Source: Saprospirales bacterium
GTDB taxonomy: Bacteria; Bacteroidota; Bacteroidia; Chitinophagales; Saprospiraceae
Direction of reading: 5' to 3'
Assembly (NCBI GenBank): GCA_002698985.1
Contig: PAAY01000081.1
Span: forward strand, 1-44,950
DNA length: 44,950 bases
The translations under genes were made by a program, and so were the position numbers. This document shows, one piece after another, positions 23,385-29,985 of the stretch (positions within the stretch are counted from its first letter, which is position 1; each line of letters opens with the position of its first letter). The notes beneath the pieces are model-generated. The model saw only the letters and a list, made by a program, of their open reading frames with translations. It did no database searches and had not been told where the DNA came from.

Positions 23385-23575
23385 TGTTGAGAGGGGTTTA
23401 GAGAGGTTGCGGCTTAGATTTTAAACCCTTTGTCAAAAGCCAGCAAGGCTGTCCGGGTTCAAATCCTCAGTTCCTCAAATCCTCAGTTCCTCCCCCGATG
23501 TCGATCCCGAAAACTTTCGGGATATCGGCACGGGGGACTCAGTTCCTCAGTTCTTCATTCCTCAATTCTTCACCT
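23385..23575. repeat. facing stop-rich arrays interrupted by a 45-bp hairpin
   Basis: On the plus strand, GTTGAGAGGGGTTTAGAGAGG (23388-23408) follows the regulator's terminator. From the other side, the minus-strand lipoprotein's stop (23562-23564) begins a run of sense stops at 7-8 bp steps (23562, 23555, 23547, 23539) in GAACTGAG units. The unit array is split by a near-perfect hairpin (23492-23536) with arms CCCCCGATGTCGATCCCGAAA and its complement, and resumes on the other side. Each array is G-rich on one strand and C-rich on the other. Confidence 0.85.
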
Positions 23576-24095
23576 TCTCATACTGCGTTTTTCCTGCGCT
23601 GCCATCGGCAGGTTGTACGATGAAGTAGAGCATGTCCAGGCGGGTTACTGTTTTGCAGACTCCGTCTTCTATCATGCACCAGCCCGGTTGGCGGTTTTCG
23701 ATGTCTTTGCAGGGGCTGTTGGCACAAGTGAAGTCGATTTCAAAAGTGGTGTTTTTGACTTCCTTGCCGTTTTCGTAGTAGATGATTTGCGTGCCCCGGA
23801 ATTCAATCACCTTTGATTGATCGGCCAGGTTGCGCCATTTGCCGTCGAGCAGTTTGTGGAAACCCTTGTTGCGCATTTCCTCGGTGATGGCCAATTGACC
23901 GGGTGCCTGTTCGGGATTGGCCACATCATCCGGCACTTCGGAGTCCATTTGGCCACGGGTGGCAGGGTCAACCATGCCTTTTTCATTGGCAGCGGATTCA
24001 GTGCCCTCAGCTTGTTTCGGGTCTGATTTGCAGGCGTTCATTGCCACGGCAAGCAGCAGCAGCGTAAAAACACTAAGGAGTATGTTCTTCTTCAT
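23562..24095 (-). CDS. putative lipoprotein, unknown function
   Basis: A 177-residue exported protein. The signal peptide ends LAVAMNAC (Cys22), an acceptable lipobox. A low-complexity acidic linker spans about residues 23-68. A compact C-terminal domain (about 75-177) contains KLLDGKWRNLADQSKVIEFRGTQIIYYENGK, with four cysteines later (CANSPC..., CMIEDGVC). The GKW-x-x-L...I-x-F pattern resembles small lipocalin-like or heat-shock-like domains that open with a buried Trp, but I do not recognise a named family. It ends in GAACTGAG-type repeats. Confidence 0.65.
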   Translation of the reverse strand: MKKNILLSVFTLLLLAVAMNACKSDPKQAEGTESAANEKGMVDPATRGQMDSEVPDDVANPEQAPGQLAITEEMRNKGFHKLLDGKWRNLADQSKVIEFRGTQIIYYENGKEVKNTTFEIDFTCANSPCKDIENRQPGWCMIEDGVCKTVTRLDMLYFIVQPADGSAGKTQYEKVKN

Positions 24096-24402
24096 GATTC
24101 AAAGCATTTTGGTTTGATGAGGGGCAAAAATAACCGGCTGCCCAGGTATTGGAAAAATGAGAGAAGAATTATATCCAAGCCGAAGTAGCATGGGAAAATT
24201 CCAGCTTTTTACTTCAGCAGGAGTTGGGAGTTTGGTCCCGAAAACTTTCGGGATCGCCGCCCAAATCACTTCGTTTTGATTAGAGTATTCATGACCTGAA
24301 GTGAACCGTTCGTTCGTTCATCACCTGCATTTGTAAATCGTCCCTGAGCTGGGTACGGAACTACTGAATTCAATTGTTACATTTGTCAAAATCACTAAGC
24401 CA
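24096..24402 (+). other. divergent intergenic region with hairpin and promoter element
   Basis: A 307-bp spacer between two divergent small exported-protein genes. It holds the hairpin TCCCGAAAACTTTCGGGA (24236-24253), the same core as in the hairpin at 23492-23536, and a TACATTTG box at 24378-24385 that matches TAnnTTTG, 18 bp before the downstream start. No gene is seen in it. Confidence 0.6.
24378..24385 (+). promoter_or_regulatory. candidate -7 element of the 123-aa protein gene
   Basis: TACATTTG fits the Bacteroidota TAnnTTTG consensus and lies 18 bp upstream of the start codon. No matching -33 TTTG is visible at the normal spacing. Confidence 0.4.
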
Positions 24403-24774
24403 ATGAAAACGATCTTCATTCTACTCACCTTTGCATTGGCCACGGTCCAGTGTCAGCAAAACCTGGAAGACCATATCCAAGCGCTCCACGATCAAAACCA
24501 GAAACTGGTACAACAACTGGATCCAAGGGTCAAGGACCTCGTTTCGCTTCGCAACAACATCAACATCCAGGGCAGGGCACTCACTCCCGATGAAATCACC
24601 TTCACGGGGATGGTCAACGACGTGGAGTTTACCTACCAGGAAACGCTGCAGGAACTGGAAACGCTTCAGCAGCTCCCTTCTGACTCTACCAGGCTGGAAA
24701 AAGAACAGGCAATCAACACGGTGCTTTCGGAACTGTACGCCCGGGCAGATTCGATTCTCCAAAATCGGAACTAA
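24403..24774 (+). CDS. small exported coiled-coil protein
   Basis: A 123-residue protein with a hydrophobic signal (residues 1-16, MKTIFILLTFALATVQ) followed by Cys17. The Gln at -1 is unusual for a lipobox, so it may be a lipoprotein or an ordinary secreted protein. Mature residues 20-123 are almost wholly helical, with heptad-like Leu/Ile spacing (LEDHIQALHDQNQKLVQQL, YQETLQELETLQQL). No family is recognised. It lies 55 bp upstream of the SGNH hydrolase gene on the same strand, so the two are probably co-transcribed. Confidence 0.65.
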   Translation: MKTIFILLTFALATVQCQQNLEDHIQALHDQNQKLVQQLDPRVKDLVSLRNNINIQGRALTPDEITFTGMVNDVEFTYQETLQELETLQQLPSDSTRLEKEQAINTVLSELYARADSILQNRN

Positions 24775-24829
24775 ATTCGCCCTTCGGTCAAAAACGGATG
24801 ATTTCCCCCGTCATCGAAATTGAATTTGC

Positions 24830-25774
24830 ATGCGTGAATTTCTGAAGAAAACTGTGGCCATGCTCATCGGCGTGGTGGTGGCGCTGGTTTTACTCGAGCT
24901 GGCCTGCCAGGCCTTTTATGCTTTTTACGTCACAAAAAAATTGACTGCACAGCAGCAAGACCCTCTGCATTATTACCAGCCCAGTGAAGACCCCGTTCTG
25001 GTGTACGAGCTGAAACCCGGCTATTCCATCGAAAAAGACGGCCGGCGTATTCACATCAACGCCAATGGCATCCGGGATGACGAGGACCAGACCCATGCCC
25101 CCCGCCGCATCGCCATTTTGGGCGATTCGGTTCCCTTCGGAACGGCCTTGTCACAGGAGGAAACCCTGCCCGCTGCCCTCCAGCGTCTCAGCGGCGACAG
25201 CGTCAAGGTGCTCAATTTCGGAACACCCGGCTACGGACTGGAGGAGATCAGCCGCTTTCTGGAAATCCACTGGCCGCAGTACCGGCCGCAGAAAGTCGTT
25301 TACCTGCTCAACCTCAATGATTATTCCCGTCGCAACACCGTTTACGAAGGTGCTGACAACGGCCTGTACCGGATTTACAAAAAGCCCTTTCTGAAAATGC
25401 CCTTTCTGATCCGCAAGGCCATTTACCGCATGGTCAAAGGCGGCCAGATGTCCAGCGTGGCCTGGTACCGCTGGTTGTACGAAGGCAATAAAAAAGAGGG
25501 CCTCGCCGAGATCGAGAAGATGAAAAAGCTGGCGGATGAAAAGGGCTTTGAATTCGAAGTGGTGCTTTTCCCACCGGCCGTGGCTTACAGCGATGGTTTC
25601 CAACTGGAAGATGTAGCTCAGGATCTGGAAAAAGAACTGGACAGCCGGGGCATCCCATTTTACGCCCCCATCGAAGTCTTTTCGGAAAATACCGCTGCCC
25701 TACAGGACAACACCGACCACATGACCCCCGAAGGCTGCGAAAAACTGGCGCAGTGGATGAACGAACACCTGTAA
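24830..25774 (+). CDS. membrane-anchored SGNH/GDSL hydrolase-like protein
   Basis: A 314-residue protein with an N-terminal transmembrane or uncleaved signal segment (residues 9-33) and a periplasmic SGNH domain. The block I nucleophile is in AILGDSVPFG (Ser100), block II Gly in NFGTPGYGLEE (about 129-139), block III Asn in LLNLNDYS (about 159-166), and the C-terminal Asp/His block is DNTDHMTPEG (His297 with Asp293 or Asp296). Such proteins are esterases or O-acyl transferases/deacylases acting on surface glycans or lipids. The polysaccharide-related neighbours fit that, but the substrate is not evident. Confidence 0.82.
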   Translation: MREFLKKTVAMLIGVVVALVLLELACQAFYAFYVTKKLTAQQQDPLHYYQPSEDPVLVYELKPGYSIEKDGRRIHINANGIRDDEDQTHAPRRIAILGDSVPFGTALSQEETLPAALQRLSGDSVKVLNFGTPGYGLEEISRFLEIHWPQYRPQKVVYLLNLNDYSRRNTVYEGADNGLYRIYKKPFLKMPFLIRKAIYRMVKGGQMSSVAWYRWLYEGNKKEGLAEIEKMKKLADEKGFEFEVVLFPPAVAYSDGFQLEDVAQDLEKELDSRGIPFYAPIEVFSENTAALQDNTDHMTPEGCEKLAQWMNEHL

Positions 25775-25794
25775 GGTCGATCTCCAGATCGACC
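25775..25794. terminator. bidirectional hairpin between convergent SGNH and rpiB genes
   Basis: GGTCGATCT-CC-AGATCGACC is a perfect 9-bp stem starting right after the SGNH stop codon. There is no long T-tract, so termination is possible but not certain. No stop-codon array occurs here. Confidence 0.5.
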
Positions 25795-25822
25795 CGCTGA
25801 CGCCGGACGCTTGTACGGTGCC

Positions 25823-26251
25823 TCAACACCCAATCTTCCCTACCCTTCGTTCGTGTCTTCCTCCTTCGAAAGGCGTTTCGAGGAAGGTTTCCACCATTTT
25901 GCGGGCCAGGCGCAGGGAGACGAAGCGTGCCGGCAGGCAGATGATGTTGGCGTTGTTGTGCTGGCGGGCCAGGGCGGCCAGTTCCACTTTCCAGCAGAGG
26001 GCGGCGCGGATGCCTTTGTGTTTGTTGGCGGTCATGCAAACACCGTTGCCGCTGCCGCAGATGAGGATGCCGAGGGTGGCCTTACCGCTCTCCACGGCCT
26101 GGGCCACGGGGTGGGCAAAGTCCGGGTAATCCACAGAGTCGGGGCTGTTGGTGCCGAAGTCGGCCACTTCATAGCCCTTCTGTTTCAGCATTCTGACTAT
26201 GCTGGTTTTGTATTCGTATCCGGCGTGGTCACATCCAATTGCGATCATCAT
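25823..26251 (-). CDS. rpiB: ribose-5-phosphate isomerase B
   Basis: Interconverts ribose 5-phosphate and ribulose 5-phosphate in the non-oxidative pentose phosphate pathway; cytoplasmic. The 142-residue length is normal for RpiB/LacAB. Active-site elements are CDHAGYEYK (residues 7-15), the DYPDFA loop (41-46), the catalytic Cys65 in ICGSGNG (64-70), NKHKGIRAAL (76-85) and the AARQHNNANIICLPARF-type block near 93-109 (LARQHNNANIICLPARFV). Two adjacent ATGs (26251 and 26248) make the exact start uncertain by one residue. A mini-hairpin array lies immediately upstream. Confidence 0.95.
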   Translation of the reverse strand: MMIAIGCDHAGYEYKTSIVRMLKQKGYEVADFGTNSPDSVDYPDFAHPVAQAVESGKATLGILICGSGNGVCMTANKHKGIRAALCWKVELAALARQHNNANIICLPARFVSLRLARKMVETFLETPFEGGRHERRVGKIGC

Positions 26252-26261
26252 TGGTTGTTGA

Positions 26262-26620
26262 AATGTTTAGTGCCCTTCGGGCTTGTTGAAATGTTTATCC
26301 GCCTGTGGCGGGTTTAGGTGGCTTTGCCACGTTTAAACGGCTTCGCCGGGTTTAGGCACCTTCGGTGCGATTAACCACCTTCGGTGGGTTTATCTGCCTG
26401 CGGCAGGTTTAGACGGCTTTGCCGTGTTTAAAGGCCTTCAGCCGGTTTATCCGCCTGTGGCGGGTTTAGGTGGCTTCGCCACGTTTAAACGGCTTCGCCG
26501 GGTTTAGGCACCTTTGGTGCGTTTAACCACCTTCGGTGGGTTTATCTGCCTTCGGCAGGTTTAGGCGGCTTTGCCGCGTTTAAAGGCCTTCGGCCGGTTT
26601 ATCCGCCTGTGGCGGGTTTA
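26262..26620 (-). repeat. mini-hairpin array with a 152-bp higher-order repeat
   Basis: About 19 small stem-loops follow one another at about 19-bp spacing, joined by TAAAC/TTTAAAC linkers (minus-strand sense). Eight hairpins form a 152-bp unit that begins at 26299, 26451 and, partially, 26603. On the minus strand the loops are mostly GAA, AAA, ACA or GCA closed by C-G, and some contain GCGAAGC, known as an exceptionally stable DNA mini-hairpin. Between the two full copies, ACGGC..GCCGT has changed to GCGGC..GCCGC, a compensatory change that preserves pairing. The linkers place TAA in all three sense frames. Confidence 0.93.
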
Positions 26621-26626
26621 GTCGCC

Positions 26627-26683
26627 CGTCACGAGTTACGCGTCACGTGTCACGCGTTACGCGTCACGTGTCACGCTTCACGC
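26627..26683 (-). repeat. heptamer stop array at the adenylate cyclase 3' end
   Basis: Minus-strand stops at 26678 (native), 26671, 26664, 26657, 26650, 26643, 26636 and 26629: eight stops at exact 7-nt steps in units of CGTGACN/CGTAACN. This is the same unit family as 3005-3179, on the opposite strand and again in the sense direction of the gene it follows. Confidence 0.95.
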
Positions 26684-29600
26684 TTCCACAAAATACATCT
26701 CCACCTCACCGATATTTTTTACCTCCACCTTTCCGCGGGGGATGCAGCGGAAGTCGTCTTTGATGAGCCGGTGCATTTCCGAAGAGATGTTGATGCGGCC
26801 GGGTTCGCAGGCTGCTTCCAGCCTTTGGGCCACGTTGACGGTGTCGCCCCACACATCGAAGGCAAATTTACGGGAACCTACGATGCCTGCAACCACCGTT
26901 CCGGTGTGAATGCCGATGCGTGCTTCGAACCAGGGCAGGTTTTGGGCTTTGCGCAGTTCGGCCCTTTGCCGAAGGAAGGCGTGCATATCCCGGGCTGCGT
27001 GGATGGTGTTGCAGGCCACTTCCCGCGGGCTGCCGGTTTCCCGTTCGCCCAGCTTGAGGCCACCCGTTACGAGGTAGGCATCGCCGACGGTTTTGATTTT
27101 TTCGAGCTTGTATTTTCCGACGATGTCATCAAAACCCCGGAAGCAGGCGTCGATTTCCTTTACCAGGTCTTCGGGGCTCATTTGCGCAGCGATCTTCGAG
27201 AAGTTCTTGAAATCGGCAAAGAGCACGGTTACGTTCTCGTGGCGGCGGGCTTTGGCGCTGCCGGTGGCTTTGAGTTCTTCGGCGGTTTCTGCGGGCAGGA
27301 TGTTGAGCAGCAGCTTTTCGCTCTTCTGTTTTTCGAAGGCCAGTTCCCTGGTTCTTTCCTGCACCTGCTTTTCCAGTGCGATGGCCTTCATGCGGGCCTG
27401 GTGCAGGCGGTAGCGAACTCCGCTGTAGATGGCCAAGAGCAGAAACACCAGAGCCAGCATCAGAAACCAGGTGGTTTTGTAAAAAGCCTCTTTTACCCGC
27501 AGGGGAATGGCCAGCTCTTCGTCCAGCCAGTTGCTGCCGCCGGGTGAGGCTTTTACCCGAAGGGTGTAATTGCCGGCGGGCAGGTTGAAAAAGCGGGCAA
27601 AATTGGCCGGCGAAGGTGCCGACCAGTTTTTGTCGTAGCCTTCCAGTTTGTACTGGTAGAGGTGTTTGTCCGGGGCGGAAAAGTCCGTCATGGAAAACCA
27701 GGCGCTGAACATCTTGTCCCGGTAGCTGAGCACCAGACCCCTGGCCGGGTCGATGTTTCCGTAGTTCCGGAACTGGTCATTGCCGTTGAACCAGGTGGCT
27801 TTGCTGAGCACCACGTGCCTGACCGAGGGGTCAAATTTGCGGATGAGTTGCGGACCCGGATAAAAGGCGTTGACGCCGTCCAGGCCGCCGAAGTACATGC
27901 GGCCGTCGCTGGCCCGCAGGCAGGAGATGCGGTTGAACTCGTTGCGGGTGAGGCCGTCGGTGTCAAAGAAGTTTGCGAAGCGAAGGGTTTTCAGATCCAG
28001 CCTGCTGAGGCCGTTGTCGGTGCTGGCCCATACGGCGCTGTCGCCCTCGGGCAGTATGCCATTGATGAAGTCGTTGGCCAGTCCCTGATCGCTGGTGTAG
28101 GTGCTGATTACATTATTTCCTTCGGCAAAAGCTGCCAGCCCGGCGGCCGTGCCAAACCAGATTTTTCCGCCGGCCTCGGTGATGCCCAGGATGCGGTTGT
28201 GGGGCAGGGCAGGGCTGCTGTTGGCGGTGAGGTGGCGGAGCAATGTTCCGTTTTTCTCCACCTGGAAAGCGCCATGCCCAGCGGTGCCCACCCAAATGCT
28301 GCCCGACCGGCTTTGGAAGAGAAAGCTGACAGCGGCGCTGCGCAGCTCTTTGGGCAGTTCCAGGGTGTCCACAAAAGAGCGGACCCTGCGGGGATTGCCG
28401 TCGGCAAAAATCAATATTTCATTACCGCAGCCATACCAGATGTCACCGTCGTGGTCCAGCATCAGCACCCCTTCGGCAGCCCGGGGTTCAGGCACAACGG
28501 TTTCGCTCTTCATGGTTTCTAGCTCGATGCGGGTGCCGTTGCCCAGCCAGAGGTAGCCGCGGTGCCACAGCAGGCCGAAAGGGTTGCGCAGGGGCTGCTC
28601 TGCAAGGGTGGTGAGCGGTTCAAGGGTTTGGGTGCTGCGGCGCAGCATGTGTATGCCGTCGTAATAGCTGAAATAGATGTTTCCTTCCTCGTCCTCGGTC
28701 ATGCCCCTCATGCTGCATACGCCGTCTTTGCAACAGTCGTTGCCGTCGGCCAGCAAGGCCTGAAAGTGGTTGCGCTGGATGAGGTGAACCAGGCCGAATT
28801 CCGTGCAGATCCAGATGCCACCGGTGGCATCTTCGAAGAGCTGGCGGGGGGCGGTGGTAAACTCCAGTTGCTGTTTCAGGTAGTAGCTGAGGTCGAACAG
28901 CCTTCCGGTGGCGGCCTGGTACTTGAACAGGGCCGAACCCGGTTGGATGAAACTGCATGGGCCGCCGGTGTTTTGGGTGCCCACCTGCACGATGCCCGTC
29001 AGCCACAGATCGCCGTTCTGGTCTTTCAGCAGAGCAGAGGGGTTGAAGGTATGGGGCAACTGATCCGACAGCGGGTGGCGGTTGAAAAAGCCGGTTTCCC
29101 GGTCCAGCCAGCCCAGTTGCCCGTTGCTGAGGTACACCCACAGCCGGTCTTCGTTTTCCCGAAGGAAACCCAGCACCGTGGAAAAAGCCGGATCTGATGC
29201 AGGTGCCGGCAGCTCGTATGACTGGTTGCTGTTGCCGTCGGCTTCGATAATGGAGATGACGTTGTTCCAACTGCCCAGGTAGAGCCTGCCGTCGAATGCA
29301 GCCATGGGCTTTACGGCATTGGCCAGCGGCAGTTCCGCAATTTTCCGAAGGGGAGCTTCACCGGCTGCGTAAAAAAGCCAGGCCGTGCTGTCGGCCAGGT
29401 TGGAGGCCATGAGCCACAGCTCTCCATTGGTGCCGGAGGCCAGGTTGTTGAATGCAAAGCGCCCGGCGGGCAGAGAATCTCCTTCGGCAAAAACGAGTGG
29501 TGATGATTCGGCGGTGACGGGGTCGAAACTGACCAGTTGGGAGTCGTAGAGGAGCAGCCAGCGCCGGTCGTTCTCAGGGAGTATTTGTTTCAGTCGCCCT

Positions 29601-29848
29601 TCGGGCAACGGGGAGTCGGGGTTGGCCTGCTTCCAGAGGAGGAACTCGTGTCCGTCATAGCGGTTGAGGCCTTTTTCGTTGCCGATCCAGAGGAAGCCCC
29701 TGGCATCCTGATGGACACAGCGCACATTCCGGTGCGAAAGACCGTTTTCAAAACCCAGTTTGGTGAGGCTGATCTCCTGGGCGCAGAGCCACCAGGGAAG
29801 GGCAAAAAAACAGACCAGCAGCCACAGCTGCCGGAAGACTTTGCTCAT
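26678..29848 (-). CDS. propeller-sensor class III adenylate cyclase
   Basis: A 1056-residue membrane receptor that probably makes cAMP from ATP. The start at 29848 is chosen because MSKVFRQLWLLVCFFALPWWLCAQ is a clean signal peptide; the ATG at 29920 adds 24 unlikely residues. The periplasmic part is a two-component-regulator-type propeller of about 14 blades (KIWFGTAAGLAAF, AVWASTDNGLSRL and similar repeats) plus a triple-tyrosine (Y_Y_Y) domain (about 725-790). One transmembrane helix (about 797-815) and a coiled linker precede the cyclase domain (about 870-1056). Metal-binding Asp879 and Asp923, adenine-specifying Lys919 (KIKTVGD) and Asp998 (FDVWGD), and transition-state Asn1005 and Arg1009 are all present. 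The pattern predicts an active adenylate, not guanylate, cyclase. Confidence 0.92.
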   Translation of the reverse strand: MSKVFRQLWLLVCFFALPWWLCAQEISLTKLGFENGLSHRNVRCVHQDARGFLWIGNEKGLNRYDGHEFLLWKQANPDSPLPEGRLKQILPENDRRWLLLYDSQLVSFDPVTAESSPLVFAEGDSLPAGRFAFNNLASGTNGELWLMASNLADSTAWLFYAAGEAPLRKIAELPLANAVKPMAAFDGRLYLGSWNNVISIIEADGNSNQSYELPAPASDPAFSTVLGFLRENEDRLWVYLSNGQLGWLDRETGFFNRHPLSDQLPHTFNPSALLKDQNGDLWLTGIVQVGTQNTGGPCSFIQPGSALFKYQAATGRLFDLSYYLKQQLEFTTAPRQLFEDATGGIWICTEFGLVHLIQRNHFQALLADGNDCCKDGVCSMRGMTEDEEGNIYFSYYDGIHMLRRSTQTLEPLTTLAEQPLRNPFGLLWHRGYLWLGNGTRIELETMKSETVVPEPRAAEGVLMLDHDGDIWYGCGNEILIFADGNPRRVRSFVDTLELPKELRSAAVSFLFQSRSGSIWVGTAGHGAFQVEKNGTLLRHLTANSSPALPHNRILGITEAGGKIWFGTAAGLAAFAEGNNVISTYTSDQGLANDFINGILPEGDSAVWASTDNGLSRLDLKTLRFANFFDTDGLTRNEFNRISCLRASDGRMYFGGLDGVNAFYPGPQLIRKFDPSVRHVVLSKATWFNGNDQFRNYGNIDPARGLVLSYRDKMFSAWFSMTDFSAPDKHLYQYKLEGYDKNWSAPSPANFARFFNLPAGNYTLRVKASPGGSNWLDEELAIPLRVKEAFYKTTWFLMLALVFLLLAIYSGVRYRLHQARMKAIALEKQVQERTRELAFEKQKSEKLLLNILPAETAEELKATGSAKARRHENVTVLFADFKNFSKIAAQMSPEDLVKEIDACFRGFDDIVGKYKLEKIKTVGDAYLVTGGLKLGERETGSPREVACNTIHAARDMHAFLRQRAELRKAQNLPWFEARIGIHTGTVVAGIVGSRKFAFDVWGDTVNVAQRLEAACEPGRINISSEMHRLIKDDFRCIPRGKVEVKNIGEVEMYFVEA

Positions 29849-29939
29849 AATGGAAAGTGAGGGGATGTTGTTCACACCGTAAAAATAGTGTTTCAGGTCA
29901 ATTTCGGGTGCAGCCCGCAACTGTAACCAGTGTTCCAGA

Positions 29940-29985
29940 CACCCCTCTAAACTTCTCTAAACTTCTCTCAACCCCTCTAAACCTC
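29940..29985 (-). repeat. GTTTAGAGAA-type repeat at the GAF gene 3' end
   Basis: On the minus strand the GAF-gene stop TAG (29977-29979) begins repeats of GTTTAGAGAAG/GTTGAGAG, with TAG codons mostly about 10 bp apart. The same word family follows the LytTR gene at 23388-23408. Confidence 0.7.

Noticed and set aside
23440-23475. tRNA T-arm-like GGGTTCAAATCC
   Set aside because: No acceptor stem, anticodon arm or CCA context; the sequence is part of an AAATCCTCAGTTCCTC simple repeat.
26262-26620. Possible CRISPR array
   Set aside because: Units are self-complementary hairpins about 19 bp apart with short AT linkers; there are no unique spacers and no cas genes.
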